Positions 1 through 11,335 of a stretch of 64,000 nucleotides of DNA are shown piece after piece (position 1 is the stretch's first letter; each line of letters opens with the position of its first letter). The position numbers and the translations under genes are program-made. Under the pieces are notes generated by a model. That model was not told the DNA's origin, did no database searches, and saw nothing but the letters and a program-made list of their open reading frames with translations. Source of the stretch: Hippophae tibetana (lineage: Eukaryota; Streptophyta; Magnoliopsida; Rosales; Elaeagnaceae). Location: NCBI GenBank assembly GCA_037013495.1, contig CM072805.1:18200601-18264600 (forward strand), read 5' to 3'.

Positions 1-1002
1 AATGGTAGGAGGTATGTTTTCAATCCATTTTTATTTTCGCTGTATTTAAATTATGTGTTCATATGGTTTCCTGAACATTTCTGGATTGAATTGTGATCTT
101 ACAAGGTAACCTAGTTGGAGGCTATCTTACCAGAGAATGCAAAGCTTGGACCCAGGATAGGTAGCAAATTGTTACATTGTCCAAAATCCTACATTTAGCA
201 CAAAAGTAGATATAAGAAGCATGTAAGGTCTAGGAAGTCATCAATTATTATGACTATACTAGGTATGTTACATTAAGGATGCATGGGCTCATGAATTCTA
301 GACTGTGAGGAAATGATTTAAATGAGCCTACCCATAGATTTTTCTTTTTGATTTTATCTTTCTCTTTGTAAAGAGGCATGATTCTTGGCATGATGTGGAT
401 ACCTCTGACTCGGGGGATAAGTTTCTAACCGGACTGGCAATGAGGACTTTGAAGAGACTTAGGACAATAAGTTACAGTTGGTGCTATTACTTAGGATGCC
501 ATGAGGTGCAAATATTGACTGGTTTTGTTTTATTATTTACTATTATTTAGCTTAGTTTATACTTGATGTATCTCTCCCATCAAAGTGAATTTACTTGGTA
601 GGCTAACATTTACCATAGACTTTACTTTCTATATAGATTTCTACATATATATTTCCTATTTTATGTACTTATTTACTTCTATTGATTTATGCACTTCTTT
701 TTTGACTTGTAGTCTTATTTGTGAGCCTAATCATGATGTCATCCTATTTTTAACGTTACGGGCCTTTGTGTAGTATATCCCATTTTGGAGACTATGGTCA
801 ATTGAATTGGTATGCAAGGATGGGATGATGTAGAAATAAGGAATCAAACATGAGTTAAGGATCTGGAGCGAGATAATGCACGAATGACGGAACATGATTT
901 CAAAACCCATGACTTAGCCTTGTCCAATCGACTATATCCTTTTCAGCCATGTCACTGTCTAATTGGCCATGCTCTTGGTTGGATACCCCCACTCACGTCT
1001 TC
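1..1002. other. No recognisable gene
   Basis: AT-rich sequence with only short, non-homologous open frames. I see no protein motif, LTR boundary or RNA gene. It is probably decayed repeat sequence, given the neighbourhood, but nothing in it proves that. Confidence 0.5.
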
Positions 1003-1442
1003 CTCACTTTATTCAACCATGTTCCATTGAGTCGGGCAGTGGTTCATTTTATGGTCTACACATCGATTTGGTTGGAAAACTTATTGTTAGATGTTCAGGA
1101 GATCTTGACTCACATAACTATGCCCTTGTTTTTTATTTGGACCTTGTCATTTTTGTAGGAAATTTTTCTAAGTTAGGGTGATTTTTGGACCAAATTTTAC
1201 TCAATAGATCATCCTAATCTTCCATAATTTATTTGACCATGTTCCATTTGGTCGGATAGTGATTTAGTTTATGGTCTACATGTCGATTTGGTTGGGCAAC
1301 TTATGGTTAGATGTTCAGGAGATCTCAACTCATGTAATTATGCCCTTGTTTTATAGTTAGACCTTTTCATATTTGTGGGAAATTTTTCTACATTTGGGTG
1401 ATTTTTGGACCAGATGTTACTCAATAGATCATCCCGATCTAT
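1003..1442. repeat. 220-bp tandem duplication, diverged
   Basis: Two adjacent units of about 220 bp. The marker GTTCCATT recurs at 1021 and 1241, and both units run through a shared GATGTTCAGGAGATCT block, a TATGCCCTTGTTTTAT-like block and a final CTCAATAGATCATCC. By eye the units are roughly 80-85 percent identical, so the duplication is old. Short open frames in unit 1 are not preserved in unit 2, which argues against coding function. Confidence 0.8.
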
Positions 1443-1999
1443 TGACCCATACTTGGTGTACTTAAAATTGTGAAGTGATCTAAGCATGACATGTTTCGTA
1501 ACCTTAAAAAATTCTTGGTGTCAAATTGATGAATTTTTCCTTCTTGTAGAAGTGTCTATGTGTTCCATATTCCCCACAATGTTTCACACTACTATATTAG
1601 AGACTTGTGGCTTATTTGTTGAAATTTCACAAATCTAATTTTTCATTTTGGCCTAGTACTAGAACCAAAAATGGATCTTGAACCTAGGGACTATAGTTTG
1701 CAACACCTCCCTTTCAATATCTATGGCCAATTAAGGGGCAATAGAAACCTTGTTATAATGTTTTCTTTATTAAGTATAGTTTGGACCACAAAGCCTATAG
1801 TTAGGGTACGTCTAATTTGTATTGTAACACACTTCAAACTCTATGAATGTTCGATGGCCTTTGCCTATCAAGTGCAAAATTAACCTTTTGGGATGCTTTT
1901 TATTTGTGGCCTTACAAGGGTGAATGCCAAGTCAACCTTCTTAAAGGCAAGATGGCTTAGTCTTGCTTTTCAATTTTCTATTGGACTTTTCTATCATGT
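1443..1999. other. No recognisable gene
   Basis: No motif, repeat or coding region recognised. The 70-residue open frame near 1671-1883 resembles no family I know and has low-complexity flanks. Confidence 0.45.
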
Positions 2000-2700
2000 C
2001 AAGTATCAACTTAATTATTGTAAATGGTTATATGTGGCCTAAGTGCTCGCTTTATTTAATGAAAAATTCAAATACATATGAATAAAATAAAGATAATAAA
2101 TTAAAAGTCTGGCCAATTAGAGTTCTTTAATTCACTAAGTGTTACAACAATGTAAAATATAAAAAACTAAAGGAAAAAAATCTAGTAGGAAGGGCACTAT
2201 CTCATTTTGGCTTTGTGGGACTATACTTCTGTTCCATCTGGATTTCTATGGCATAGAAAATTATTTGCTACCTTATGCTATCCAAGTATAACCACCATTC
2301 TCATTTCTATTAGGAGCTTTAAGGTGAGATGATAGGTTGAAGCCATGGTTCCAATTGCATATAGAAATGTTCTTCCCAGAATGTCGTAATATGGGGATGG
2401 ACAGTCCACAATGAGAAAGTCTACCATGATTCTTCTTCTATTGTGGCCTTATCTTGTTATGATTGATAGGGTCACACTACCTTCTAGAATGAGTCGAAGT
2501 CCAACAAATCCTACCAAAGAAGTGGTTGAGTATAAAAGAGTTTCAATTGTTTCTAGGCTTCATAGAATATAATATTGGTCAAACTACCAATGTCAATCAA
2601 TATTCGATGTAGATTTATATTGGACACAGGAAGGGTGACCACCATGGCACTAAAATAGGGATGAATCAATCTAATATCTTCTCTTTATGAGAATCTTATT
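2000..2700 (-). pseudogene. Ty3/gypsy (Tat-like) protease fragment, inverted
   Basis: Read on the minus strand, about 2270-2620 encodes a recognisable gypsy protease region with stops. It includes a VGF motif region, then [19 protein letters not shown], then a [13 protein letters not shown] segment. This matches the known Tat-lineage pattern MVDFLVVD-PSAYNAILGR. The stretch 2000-2170 is the reverse complement of 15350-15540, and 2270-2480 of the protease part near 15060-15230. It is a copy of the same family in opposite orientation. It is dead: there are multiple stops and no flanking pol. Confidence 0.7.
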
Positions 2701-2739
2701 TCTAATTCCATCAATTTTGGGTCATTTCTCAAGATTATA

Positions 2740-3115
2740 GGGGAAAAGATGAGTCCTCATGTTGGGTAAATAAAATGTTCATGTCAAACCAAAAGAAAAA
2801 TAGGAAGACCAGGGATATAAATCTCACACACCCTAGGCAATACTTCTAGACTTAGTCCCCTCTGAACACAACAAGAGAGGCATGTTGATGGAAGTTGAAC
2901 ACCATCACATACTATGCTAGCCTAGGAAACAAAGAACATATGGCTAAGACAAGTCCCGATACTCTAGATTCCACAAGAATATGGTGATTCAATTAAGGAG
3001 TGATGGGAATTGAAAGATGAAATTGAGAAACTGGTTTGAAAAGAGTACTTGGAGGAATTTGTTAATAAACTAAGGCCACAAAAATGACATCTACCACAAC
3101 TGGCCTCCTTACCAA
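2740..3115 (+). pseudogene. Ty3/gypsy (Tat-like) gag 3' fragment
   Basis: Direct-orientation relative of 14500-14760. Shared landmarks are an AATAGGAAGA block, a CACCCTAGGCA-like block, and the segment encoding an E-(I/L)-E-x-L-V-x-K-x-Y-L-E-x-F-V motif (a linker typical of Tat-lineage Gag: IEELIRRGYLxxFV). It sits beside the inverted protease fragment of the same family, so the original element has been rearranged. Stops and indels throughout. Confidence 0.6.
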
Positions 3116-3546
3116 GAGAAAGAGAGAAGGAATTAATTATGTTAGACTACAAGGCATGTTACCAAGATATGGTATGACCCTTCAATGTGAGTTGGAATGC
3201 ATGCATTTTACCATATCAGTGTAGCCATATAAATTCATCCACCCCTTGAAGTTTTCCAAATTTTCTAGTGGTTTTTTATTTCCATCATATGTGCAATGTT
3301 TGGTAACTTCAACTTATTAGAAAGTGTGATGGATATGATCTCCAATATGAATGAGAACTCGATTAAGACTACTAAGTTGGGGAGCCTACCTCAATTCAAC
3401 CTCTATTGCATTACTTGCAATTGTTCAACGAGTTGGATTAGATTAGATATAGGAAGATTGGTATTTCATTTTTGTGATGATTTCTAGGGTAGTCATTAGC
3501 CATTGAAGACACATGGTTAGAATAGTTGGCTTGGAAAGAGTATCCA
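3116..3546. other. No recognisable gene
   Basis: Decayed sequence between the gag fragment and the Athila-like 5' LTR. No motif recognised. Confidence 0.4.
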
Positions 3547-4788
3547 TGACAACTATATAAAAGTATAGTTATTTGGACACTTCAAGCTAGCATTTATCTT
3601 GTTTTGAGATGAACATTGCATAAAAGTTATATCTTATGTTCAATATGGTACTTAGGTAAAAATATATCAAACATAAAAAAAAAGGACAAATTCAAGAATT
3701 GCAAAGTGCGTTGGGGCACATGAATAGTGCACCACGACATAGTCCCCTTAAGTCTACAATCAGGCACATATTTGATTGTATAATACAACATGCAATAAAG
3801 TGCACCTCAGTCCATGATTCGTGAATACATACTTGATTTCTAAGTTTTAGAGTTCTAATCCTATTTATATTATGTTTAAAAATCACTATATATGTGTCAT
3901 TAGGGTTAATAATCTGAAATACACAATAAGATATGAAAAATTTATAATTTATGATTCATAAGAGAGATCCAGAAAAAAAAAATCAAGGAGACAACTAAAT
4001 AGCTAGCAAGAAGATTACAATGGAAGATTACAAAAACAATTGGATTCTTCATCAAAGTTAGATCTTCGTCTTTCTTGTAATTCTTATACACTTATATGTT
4101 GTTAATTATGATTTTTAGAACTATGAGTAGCTAGGTTATAATTTGAGATTTTTGATGAACCTAGCCATGAAACCATGTGATTACTTTTATTTAGTTGAAG
4201 GATTTTCTTGATTAATAATTGATTTAATAATTTTGATCTCAATGCTTGAATTATTTGGCCAAAATTATATGATTTGAGATTCATGCCCTAGCTTGACAAA
4301 GTAGATTTTTGAATTAGTTATAGAGTTATTATAATATGAATTGAAATATTACGACAATATGATTGATGAATGTGTGGCTTGATACATGTGATCATAATTG
4401 ATGTATGAATGAAATAGTATGACAATACGATTGTTTGCATATAGTCCAAAATAATGATTTACAACGAGTCCTAGGTACATAAGACCATGTACCAATTAAT
4501 TAGATAGAGAAATTAATCAATTCTATAAAATATTGCATGTGGAATGGCTAGTAGACTCATAAATCCCAAGTCTCCAAATATTGTTTACTTCTCGTTATCT
4601 GTGTCTTTGATTTAATTCTATGTTTAACCATTAGTAGATAATTTTTCCTTGTTACTCGCCTAAATAGTATTACAATTACTACATATTGGTACTTAGTTGT
4701 AAAAAAAAATCACCCTCTATGGGACGATATTCGTATTAACACATTTTATTACTCAAACAACCAGTTTACTTGCATAATTACTACCAAG
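3547..4788 (+). repeat. Athila-like 5' LTR
   Basis: Starts TGACAACTATATAAAAG and ends near ACTTGCATAATTACTACCA. It is collinear with 11336-12658, for example in CTAGCCATGAAACCATGTGATT and in TATGGGACGATATTC, a motif common near the 3' end of Athila LTRs. It is about 80 bp shorter than the 3' copy because it lacks a block corresponding to about 11540-11625. Confidence 0.8.
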
Positions 4789-4792
4789 TTTT

Positions 4793-4811
4793 GGTTCCAT
4801 TTCCACGAAGT
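4793..4811 (+). other. Degraded primer-binding site
   Basis: TTTTGGTTCCATTTCCACG just after the 5' LTR aligns with the usual Athila-type site (TGGCGCCGTTGCCGGGG), mostly through C-to-T and G-to-A changes. That is the pattern expected from deamination of methylated cytosines in a silenced element. Confidence 0.6.
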
Positions 4812-4937
4812 GAAAAAAATAATTTATAATTAATATTAGTATCCATATTATTAGTTTAGGTAATTTTAATTTTTCTTTGTTTTATTTTTATATATTCATA
4901 AGGAGATAGGAATAAATCTTCAACATTTTGATTTTGA

Positions 4938-6460
4938 GATGGAGATAACTCTTCACAAGTTAAGAAGATAAGGACTACACTAATTTCAACTAGGGGATAT
5001 GGAAAACTTGGAGTCAAAACAAAACATTATTGCCCCTAAACCTCTTCAAAAATTTATAGTACGATAGGTAGATGGAGTTCATCCATTACTAGGCCCTCTT
5101 TTAGTGCAAACAATTTGGAGTTAAAACCTACTATGATCCAATTGGTACAATCAAATCAATTTTGAGAGGTAGATAATGAGGATTCGAACTCGCACTTAGC
5201 CACATTCTTTGAGATATGTTGTACCTTTAAGATTAATGAAGTTTCTAAAGATGCCATATATCTTCTTGTTTTCCCCTTCTAACTTATATAAAGGCAAAGG
5301 CATGGCTAGTTTACTTTCCCACAGGATCCGTCACCACCTAAGATGACTTATCCAAGAATTTCTTGGCTAAATATTTCTCAACTTCAAAGATAACCAAATT
5401 TAGAAATGCTATAACTTTCTTTCAATAATTTGATGGGGAATCTTTATATGAGGCATGGGAGCACTTCAAAGAGCTGTTGAGAAATGCCCATATCATGGTA
5501 ATCCTCTATTCTTACAAATCCAAACATTTTATAGAGGATTGTTAGGTCAAACAATAACTCTCTGGATGTAGCAATTGGAAGTGCTTTAATGAGCAAAGGT
5601 GACAGTGAAGCCTCTACTAGTTGACAATGGCCAATATAGATGTTAAATCCAAAAAGAGTTTACTGGAGTGGTATATGTAGATACTCTTACAACATTGCAA
5701 GAACAAACTGATGCATTATTATTACAACTATTAAAGAAATTGATGCTACCATGTAGGGATAAATATGGTACCAAGCCCTTTTTTTTTTAATTTGTGAGTA
5801 TTGTGGTGAATCTCACCTTAGTAATACTTATGGAAGCAACTTGAGATGGTTAACTATATCATTAATCAAAGCTACCCAGAGAACCTTTACTCAAAGACTT
5901 ATAAGCCAGGTTGGATGAACCACCCTGATTTCTCTTGAGGTAATAACAAAGGTGGGGCACCTACCAATAGACGATCTATCAATCCACCAGGCTTCTGTCA
6001 ATCAAAACAATAATAACCATGATTAAAAGATTTAAGATTCGAGGCATAAATTGAAAGGTCTAATGGTAAGATTTTTTTCTAACATTGTGTCTATAATGGA
6101 TACGGTAAATACTAAAATGGATAGTTTGGTCAAAAGCCAACAAGAATGTTAGCATAAGAAATTTAGAGGTTCAAATAGGACATCTAGCACAAACATTTCA
6201 TATAATAAAACAAGGTATGATTTCTAGTAACAACAAGGTAAATCCTAAGAATGAAGGTAGAGAGAAATGTAAGGTTATTGTAACTAGAAGTGTGGTAGTA
6301 ATAGGAGGTGGGGATGGAAAGAAGAATGAGAAGGAATAGAGAAAAATAAATGAACAGAGTGAAAAAGAAAAGAACAAAGAAATTGAAGTGAAACAAAAGA
6401 AAAGAAAAAACGATGGGGAAAGAGTCTATATCGTACCCCTTCCTTCATAAAAAAGGCTCC
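4938..6460 (+). pseudogene. Athila-like Gag, decayed
   Basis: Conceptual reading across frames gives the known Athila Gag landmarks in order. PTMIQLVQSNQF lies near 5128. NEDSN-LATFFEIC-TFKINEVS-DAI lies at 5176-5260. A KAKAWL-like segment is followed by TTxDDLSxxFLAKYFSTSKITKFRN near 5330-5405. FDGESLYEAWEHFKELLRN lies near 5430-5490. Many stops and frameshifts interrupt it. The tail (6280-6420) is Lys/Glu-rich. In an active element Gag forms the particle core; this copy cannot. Confidence 0.75.
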
Positions 6461-6573
6461 ATAGATAAAAGCTAAATAAGAAATTCTCCAAATTCCTTCA
6501 TATTTTCAAAAAGTTGCATATTAGCATCCCATTATTGGATGCTTTGGAGTAAATTCCATCTTATGTTAAATTC

Positions 6574-7009
6574 ATGAAGGAAATCATATTCAAAAAAAGA
6601 AAGTTTAAAGATTGTGAGATAATTGCCCCTATAGAGGGTTATAGTATTTTTATTGGTCAATTATTACCACCCAAATTAAAAGATCTTGCTACCTTTTATT
6701 TCCATGCACTATTTGGGAATATTAATTTGGAAAAACATTATGTGATTTGGGAGCAAGCATCAACCTAATGCCTTTATCTATATTTATAAAGTTGGAACTG
6801 AAGGAAGTTGAGCCATCTTCTATCACATTCCTTATGGCGAATCGTTCATCAAAAACACCTAAAGAGGATAAAGAAGATGTTTTAGTCAAGGTGGATAAAA
6901 TCATATTTCTCACTGATTTTATTATGATAGACATGAATGAAGATAAACATATTCCTATTATCTTGGGTCGACCATTCCTTGCCACTGGATGAGAATTGAT
7001 TGATATCTA
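6574..7009 (+). pseudogene. Athila-like aspartic protease region
   Basis: A PPKLKD motif precedes a region whose catalytic loop, read across a frameshift near 6747, corresponds to LCDLGAS. It is followed by INLMPLSIF, a DVLVKVDK segment, DFI-x2-DM-x2-D, and PIILGRPFLATG (6747-6990). This matches the protease of Athila/Tat gypsy elements, which cleaves the Gag-Pol precursor. The reading is interrupted by a TGA right after ATG (6989-6992) and then physically split by the inserted solo LTR at 7020. Downstream sequence resumes exactly at 8815 with the expected G-E-L-T-I-R motif. Confidence 0.85.
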
Positions 7010-7024
7010 CTAGGGTGAGTGATG

Positions 7025-7041
7025 AGTGCTCAAAAAGCACT
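7025..7041. other. Perfect 6-bp hairpin at LTR start
   Basis: AGTGCT-CAAAA-AGCACT forms a perfect stem with a 5-base loop six bases inside the solo LTR's left end. It may be a terminal recognition structure; no function can be shown from sequence. Confidence 0.5.
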
Positions 7042-7515
7042 AAAATAACCATGATTTTATGCACATTAATTGATTAAAAATATATATATTTATATGTTTT
7101 ATCATATATTTATATAAATTTGTCTTTTTCGGAATCACGGATATTTTTATTGTTTTTTAGGAATTTTGGCTTAAAAACGCAACATAAAGACTCAAAGAGA
7201 AATACTGGAAGCAATACATCACAAATATATTAATAAATAAATGGGGAAAGGTCAACAAATATGGAAAAATTTGACAAAATGGGTCAAAAAGGTCAAAAAT
7301 GTCAAAAAGGAGAAAATCGCGCCACGCGCGCGCCCCAGCGCCCAGCCGCGCACGCCACGCCCAGATCCGTGCGCGCCCGTGCACGCCGACGCTCGTTTTG
7401 CCCCATTTTTCACGTGCAGCCGCCCCATGATGTCATGCTGACGTCATTAATGACCTCAGCAATTCCATTACGCGTTTTTACATTTTTTTACTCATTTTTT
7501 CTCTCCATCCTCACC

Positions 7516-7523
7516 TATAAATA
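7516..7523 (+). promoter_or_regulatory. Probable LTR TATA box
   Basis: TATAAATA lies about 100 bp downstream of a CpG-rich, ACGT-containing block (7316-7475) and is followed by a CT-rich leader. This is the usual U3/R layout of a plant LTR promoter and suggests plus-strand orientation for the solo LTR. Confidence 0.55.
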
Positions 7524-8267
7524 CCCCCATTCCCTTCACTTCAAAACACACCTTCAAAACACACTTCTCTCTTCTTTCTTTCTCTCTTTTCTTAGATTTT
7601 TAGGTTTTTTTAGTTTTTTTAGTTTTTCTTAGTTTTTAGTTAATTTCTCTTAGTTTTAGAGTTCTTCCCTTTTTGGGAAGAACTAGTTATGTTTATGTAA
7701 TTTATTAGCTTTTTGATTCAATAAATGGGAGTGCAAATTCCGCTTGGTGGTTTTCCAGCAACGGGAATAACGTCGAAGTTCTGTAAGGATTTTATTTTCT
7801 TTACAGTTATTTTTATGCTTTATTCTTACATGTTATATTTAATTTATCTGTGATTAAATTTAACTGTGCTGACTGTTAATAAACATGATGTAATAATAAC
7901 GTTGTTATGCTTGTGAAATAATAAATAGGTAAAAATCTCTAAAATGAATTGATTTTGTTTTTATTCAAGATTTTATATTAAGAATGTTAGAGAGAAATAT
8001 ATTATTTTTCATTACAAACTTAAACCTGAAAATTAGATTTTAAGGTTTAGTTATCCGGTCTGATTTAGAGTAGTGCTCTTTTATTTGATGGTACAATCGC
8101 CCGGTAGTTAGAGTGAAGCTCTATTTCAAAAGTTTTTATAAGAATTATTATCTAAAAATGTATTGACGACATGTTTTCAGTAGTGGTTTTAAAACTCGAA
8201 AGTTAGTACTCGGATAACTAAATTCTTAGGTTTAATTTGGACACCTTGAATAAAGTTTAAATTGTCT

Positions 8268-8415
8268 AACCCCACCAAAGGTGGCATTTAAATGGTTCAT
8301 TTTCAATCTCTTAGAAAAAGGAATTAATTTAATTAGACAAATTAGTTATCAACCCCACCCATAGGTGTTAATTGATTTGGTTAGTTAACAAAGAATATCT
8401 AACCCCACCAAAGGT
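8268..8415. repeat. Three copies of AACCCCACC motif in solo LTR
   Basis: AACCCCACC followed by AAAGGTG or CATAGGTG occurs at 8268, 8351 and 8401. Each copy carries a short inverted core (CCACC...GGTGG in the first and third) and could form a small hairpin. It lies within the downstream part of the LTR. Confidence 0.6.
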
Positions 8416-8814
8416 GGTATTCATACAAAAAAGAGAGAATCAATAAATATCAATTCATATCTTTAATAACCTAGATAATATGAGCAAGCATAATTAACTT
8501 AGTTATTATATCCATAAATACTCCACCATTATAAATGATAAAATTTGCATAAATGTTTATTGAATCTATGTTTATTTTTATGTAAGTAGATTAAAAATAC
8601 AAAACCCCAAAATATCGTGACAGGATGTTTAGGATTTAATTTCGTTTTTGAAAGTTTGAATAATAAATTAGAAACCACATACATTCCTTCCTTAGATCGA
8701 CCTTGGGAGTATACTTATCATTTTCTACGAAATGATTCGTGCACTTGCGAGAGTTTTATAAATATTAAAACCAAAGTATTGGGAAGAATCGATGATGTCG
8801 GTTTTCGCTCATTA

Positions 8815-9727
8815 GTGAGCTAACTATAAGGATGCATGACAAAAAGTAACATTTAATTTTTTAAAATCCATGAATACCCAATTACCAATAATGATGTTGA
8901 TGAATGCTTTCAAATTGAGATTGTTGAAAATCTTGTAGAAGACATGCTTAGGGACTATTTATAATGCTCATCTAAATTTTACTTATTGAATTTTGTTTAT
9001 AACCATAAGAAAGCCTTAATTTCATGTGAAAATAGCACTAAAAAGATAATAGATGAAACTAATAAGGGGGTAGTATACCGTAATCTTGATCCATGCTTAC
9101 ATGATGCTAGTAAGAAAATGCATGAAGATGAGTTTAATAATGATATGGAGGAAACTCTACTTGATTCCCATGTGCATGATAAAATTAGCATACTATGTAA
9201 TTTTATAGAGGCTACACCTTCCATCTTAATGTTTAATGAGATTTTTGAGTGTGTAAATAACCACAAATATTAGAGCTCAAGCCATTACCCAACCATCTTC
9301 AATATGCTTATTTGGGTATTAATGAGACTCTACAACTAATTATCTCCTCAAAACTTAGCCTAGACTAACAAGATAAATTATTAGGTGTTTTGAAGGAGTG
9401 TAAAAATGATATTGGGTGGACTATAATGGATTTTAAAGGTATGGGCCCTTTAGTTTGCATGCATAAAATTATCATAGAAGATAGGGCTATACCAATGACA
9501 GATGCTTAAAGGAGATTAAACACAATTATGATGGAAGTGGTGAAAAAGAAAGTATTGAAATGGTTAGAAGCTGGCGTAATATACCCTATCTCAAATAGTG
9601 AATATGTTAGTCCCGTTCAATGTGTGCCTAAGAAGGGTAGGATGACGATAATAAATAATGAGATTAATGAGTTAATCCCAATTTGAACTCTTACGGGTTG
9701 ATGAGTGTGTATGGATTATCAAAAAGT
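8815..9727 (+). pseudogene. Athila-like Pol: linker and RT N-terminus
   Basis: Resumes the split element with GELTIRM (8816-8836), then a DVDECF-like motif (near 8890). At 9430-9720 it encodes the start of gypsy reverse transcriptase: a CMHKIIIEDRA motif, then RRLNTIMMEVVKKKVLKW, AGVIYPISNSEYVSPVQ, VPKKGRMT, and a [12 protein letters not shown] motif. Known Athila RTs read ...RRLNPNMKEVVKKEVLKLLDAG..., so family assignment is firm. Frameshifts and stops occur. RT stops abruptly at about 9727, before the YxDD active site, because of an internal deletion. Confidence 0.8.
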
Positions 9728-9960
9728 TAATAGTGCTAAGATTTACAAAGAAAAAACTAAGAAGTGGCATGATAAGCTAATAGTAAGTCACAATTTTGAT
9801 GTCGGGAAAAATGTGTTACTATACAATTCCCAATTGAGACTATTTTGGGGTAAACTTAAATCAAGATGTTGGAACCATTTGTAGTAACAAAGTTATATCT
9901 ATATTAAGCCATAAAAATTGAAGATGAAGTGGCCAAATGCAAGGTTTGTAGCCTATGGCC
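9728..9960 (+). pseudogene. Athila-like integrase C-terminal remnant
   Basis: Immediately after the RT fragment the sequence reads [14 protein letters not shown], then [21 protein letters not shown]. This is the integrase C-terminal region of Athila-type elements ([14 protein letters not shown]...VLLFNSRLKLFPGKLKSRW). The rest of RT, RNase H and the integrase core (about 3 kb in relatives) is missing, so an internal deletion joined the two at about 9728. Confidence 0.8.
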
Positions 9961-11335
9961 AACGTCTAAAGCTTTACTTGGGTAATGCTAGTGAGAGAAT
10001 TATCTCACTAGTATATTTGAATGAACCATAACAACTCGGTAAAGAAGATCTAGTCAAAGACCTAAAATGTGATCCTTGTTGGGAACCCAATGTATTTTTA
10101 TTATTTATGTTTTAATTGTTTTGTAGTGAATAAATGTAGATACACTTGGCAAATACAAGGATATATTTGGTGAGGAAGGCCAACATTAATGTCAAGGGAG
10201 TTTTTCTTTTCCTATATCTTTTACTTATCTTTACTATATTACACATTGGGAACAATGTATAATTCAAGTGTGGGGAAGGAAATTTCATTGTCTACTTTAG
10301 TTTATTAGTTTGTCTACTTTAGTTTATAAGTTATTATTGTAATGATTTTAGTTAAGACATGGATAGAAATTTATAAATATGTTGAAACTATATATGTATA
10401 TGCTTGATAGAAAATATATGAGCCCAATGATAAAATTAGTTGTCATGATTTTGATAAGGGATCTAACATGTCCATTGAGATTATTACACTAACCATGTGA
10501 TATGATTCCTTGTTTTTAATTGAAATCATCAATTACCTATGCACAATGCATGTGATAGATTGATTGATACACTTAGTAAGAGAACACTTTGTGTGGATAA
10601 TGTCATAAAATAAGAATCTACCATATTTTAAAATCTATTTGATCAATCCTTGGGACGAAATCATAAATAACATTTAGTTAGATAAATGATTTAGGCTTTG
10701 AAGTGAGCATTTAAGTGCTACGCCAAACTACAACACCATAAACCCCTAAGAGAAAAGAATAAACCGAAAAATAAGTTTGGAGGGTTATACTAAAAAAGAG
10801 AAAGACTATGCGCACTAAGTTATTAAAGAAAAACTCAATTGTATGAAGAAAAGAGAAAAAAGTGTGGGTCTGAACCATAAAATAAAAATAGATCTATCAA
10901 AACTTATGCCTCATAATATAAACATGCAAAGTCCTTTTGATCTCTAGCTAGATGTATAACCGATATAAGTGGAAAGAGACATGAAAATAGACCTATGAAA
11001 CTTATTTTAAGATTTTAATCTTTGGCATGCCTACATAGGTTTATATCATGGGTACATTGAATGATATCATTCGTAAGTCTCACACACATAGATTATTTTG
11101 TTAAAAACCTTGCATACCCATATGTCAATGGAATGTTGATTGATGCTCATATGGACTTCTAAATCGTAAAAATGTACAATCTTTGAAGTAACTCAATTCA
11201 TGTTGAATACGCATCCATTGGAGTAGATGTTTTTATGAGCATGCTTCCTATGTTGTGTTGGTATTTAATAATTATATTCTTAGAGTTTAGTTTTCCTTTA
11301 CTTTAAGACAAGCAAAAAATTAAGTTTGAGGGAGT
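9961..11335 (+). other. Athila-like 3' noncoding region
   Basis: No coding motif. It contains the block near 10235-10285 (ACATTGGGAACAATGTAT followed by CAAGTGTGGGGAAGG) that typically follows pol in Athila-type elements. It ends in TTTGAGGGAGT just before the 3' LTR (11324-11335), a plausible polypurine tract for plus-strand priming. No envelope-like reading frame could be recognised. Confidence 0.6.

Larger units (their letters stand above)
7020..8814. mobile_element. Solo LTR of a Ty3/gypsy element, nested in Athila-like pol
   Basis: A 1,795-bp insertion splits the Athila protease/RT linker. The pentamer GTGAG stands on both sides (7015-7019 and 8815-8819) as target duplication. Removing the insert rejoins GGTGAG to CTAACT, giving the expected G-E-L-T motif. 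Ends are TGATGAG and CTCATTA, an imperfect inverted pair suggesting an original ...CTCATCA. It has no internal coding region, primer site or second LTR, so it is best explained as a solo LTR left by LTR-LTR recombination. It includes a CpG-rich block (7316-7420), a TATA box and a thrice-repeated AACCCCACC motif. Confidence 0.85.

Noticed and set aside
7261-7632. 123-residue open frame in a GC-rich block
   Set aside because: Lies in the U3/R part of the solo LTR across a TATA box. Composition is Arg/Pro- then Phe/Ser-rich, from CpG-rich and CT-rich DNA rather than a gene.
8986-9273. 95-residue open frame as a separate gene
   Set aside because: It lies inside the Athila-like pol linker between protease and RT, and its acidic composition fits that linker.
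9961-11335. Envelope-like gene of Athila elements
   Set aside because: No sustained frame, transmembrane segment or recognisable motif in this interval.
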